Assembly (NCBI GenBank): GCA_020284085.1
Contig: JACEVL010000150.1
Span: 1,501,616-1,565,615, forward strand
Length of the DNA: 64,000 nucleotides
Direction of reading: 5' to 3'
Origin: Aporrectodea caliginosa
Lineage: Eukaryota; Annelida; Clitellata; Crassiclitellata; Lumbricidae
The first letter of the stretch is position 1, and the number at the start of each line of letters is the position of its first letter. Below are positions 63,183-64,000 of this stretch, piece after piece. Below the pieces are notes generated by a model, which did no database searches, was not told the DNA's origin, and saw only the letters and a program-made list of their open reading frames with translations. Made by a program: the position numbers and the translations under genes.

Positions 63183-63460
63183 AGGTTAGTCAGTTGGACT
63201 GTCAGTTGAAAGGTCGAGTGGTAAAATCTCCGCGCAAGGCGGAAATGTATACCGAGATCTCTGCTCCACATGGTCCGCCCGGCGATCTTGGTAATAACGA
63301 TTACATGACCTTACAAGTTACAATGCTAATGGGTATATCCATCGACGTATATTATATATCATGATCAGACGGTGAACGCCACCGTATGCCGTAGCTAAGA
63401 AAATGAAATCGCTTGCACTTCAATCCCATGGCTGGCCGCTGCCTCTTTATGAGCTAGCAA
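63183..63460 (+). mobile_element. SINE family 1 (copy f)
   Basis: GGTTAGTCAGTTGGACTGTC, CGAGTGGTAAAATCTCCGCG and GGCGGAAATGTATACCGAGA, then GCCGTAGCTAAGAAAATGAA, TCGCTTGCACTTCAATCCC and ATGGCTGGC. More diverged than the other copies. Confidence 0.65.
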
Positions 63461-64000
63461 GAGGGAATGCTGTCGACCTGGCATTTGCAATGGATTATGA
63501 GTTTTGATTGCGACTTCGCTCGACTAATGTCTTGGAAATTATGATAATGGCGCTATGGAAGTTATTAGATTGATTAGATTAGTATGCTCTTTCTCTTCTA
63601 TATAAAAAGATTAAGCTCATACATAGATGATATATAGATCGATCTAAATATAGAATTAGTCCATATACAGAACACATAATTAACACAAAAAGAGACTGTA
63701 GGCCTATCACTGATGATCATCCAGCGATGAACAATCAACAGAGTGTCATAGTAAGATGCTATATCAATTAGAAGTAAACGAACCAGCAAGATATTATATC
63801 AGTTATGACAGACGTAGCCAGGTACTGTACCTGCGCTGACGAGTGAGACAACACCTTATACTTATTTCGACTAATTAACACCATGATCGAGTATAAACAG
63901 AACTTACGCCAACTTAAAAAATGTTTAAAGGATGCTATTAATAATATTATTAATATTAAAAATAAATAGGCTAACGCTACTAGAATAGACGAATATTCGA
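63461..64000. other. Right edge: AT-rich, no gene seen
   Basis: No exon, repeat array or known element recognised. Short ATTAAT-rich sequence at 63930-63970. Confidence 0.4.

Overview
This window comes from an animal (metazoan) nuclear genome. Coding information is split into short exons with consensus GT/AG splice sites, one intron is about 30 kb long, and most of the rest is simple repeats, SINEs, LINE 3' ends, DNA transposons and a Helitron. The mix of L2/CR1-like LINE tails (shared box TATATAGCGCC), tRNA-derived SINEs, mariner and hAT elements and a netrin-receptor-like gene would suit a marine invertebrate, for example a non-vertebrate deuterostome. I cannot name the species, and nothing here looks bacterial or viral.

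Two protein-coding genes can be supported. (1) On the minus strand at 3136-3542 lies the first coding exon of a protein with two canonical EF-hands. It ends at a consensus splice donor and continues beyond the left edge. (2) On the plus strand, seven exons between 21103 and 62225 join in phase into one complete 523-residue reading frame: a signal peptide, four fibronectin type III (FN3) domains and a stop, with no Ig domains and no membrane segment. Domains 2 and 3 resemble the consecutive FN3 pair of DCC/neogenin that includes ligand-binding surface, so the product looks like a secreted netrin/RGM-receptor-like protein. The two genes are head to head, with start codons 17.6 kb apart.

Layout. 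1-3.1 kb: direct repeats and microsatellites. 3.1-3.5 kb: EF-hand exon. 3.5-9.3 kb: a hAT MITE, LINE/SINE ends and long microsatellites. 9.3-12.4 kb: a three-level nest, LINE fragment containing a mariner (DD37D) element containing a hAT-type element, each boundary readable from target-site duplications. 13-14.5 kb: a small hAT MITE and a LINE interrupted by another LINE tail. 18.3-19.6 kb: a SINE followed by a TTAA-flanked fold-back element with arms of about 280-290 bp. 20.3-21.1 kb: probable promoter region of the FN3 gene. 21.2-51.5 kb: its giant first intron, holding retroelements, a Helitron, a possible homeodomain-site cluster at 25.05 kb, a 15-bp minisatellite at 43.1-44.2 kb and a second TIR transposon at 45.0-47.2 kb. 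51.5-62.2 kb: exons 2-7 among more repeats. 62.2-64 kb: 3' region and a SINE.

The two observations I rate highest are the soluble, Ig-less and TM-less netrin-receptor-like gene, and the intron-1 minisatellite. Each of its roughly 70 units, read on the gene's sense strand, carries the U1 snRNA 5'-end motif ACTTACCT and is a perfect 10-base complement of the gene's own exon-1 splice donor.
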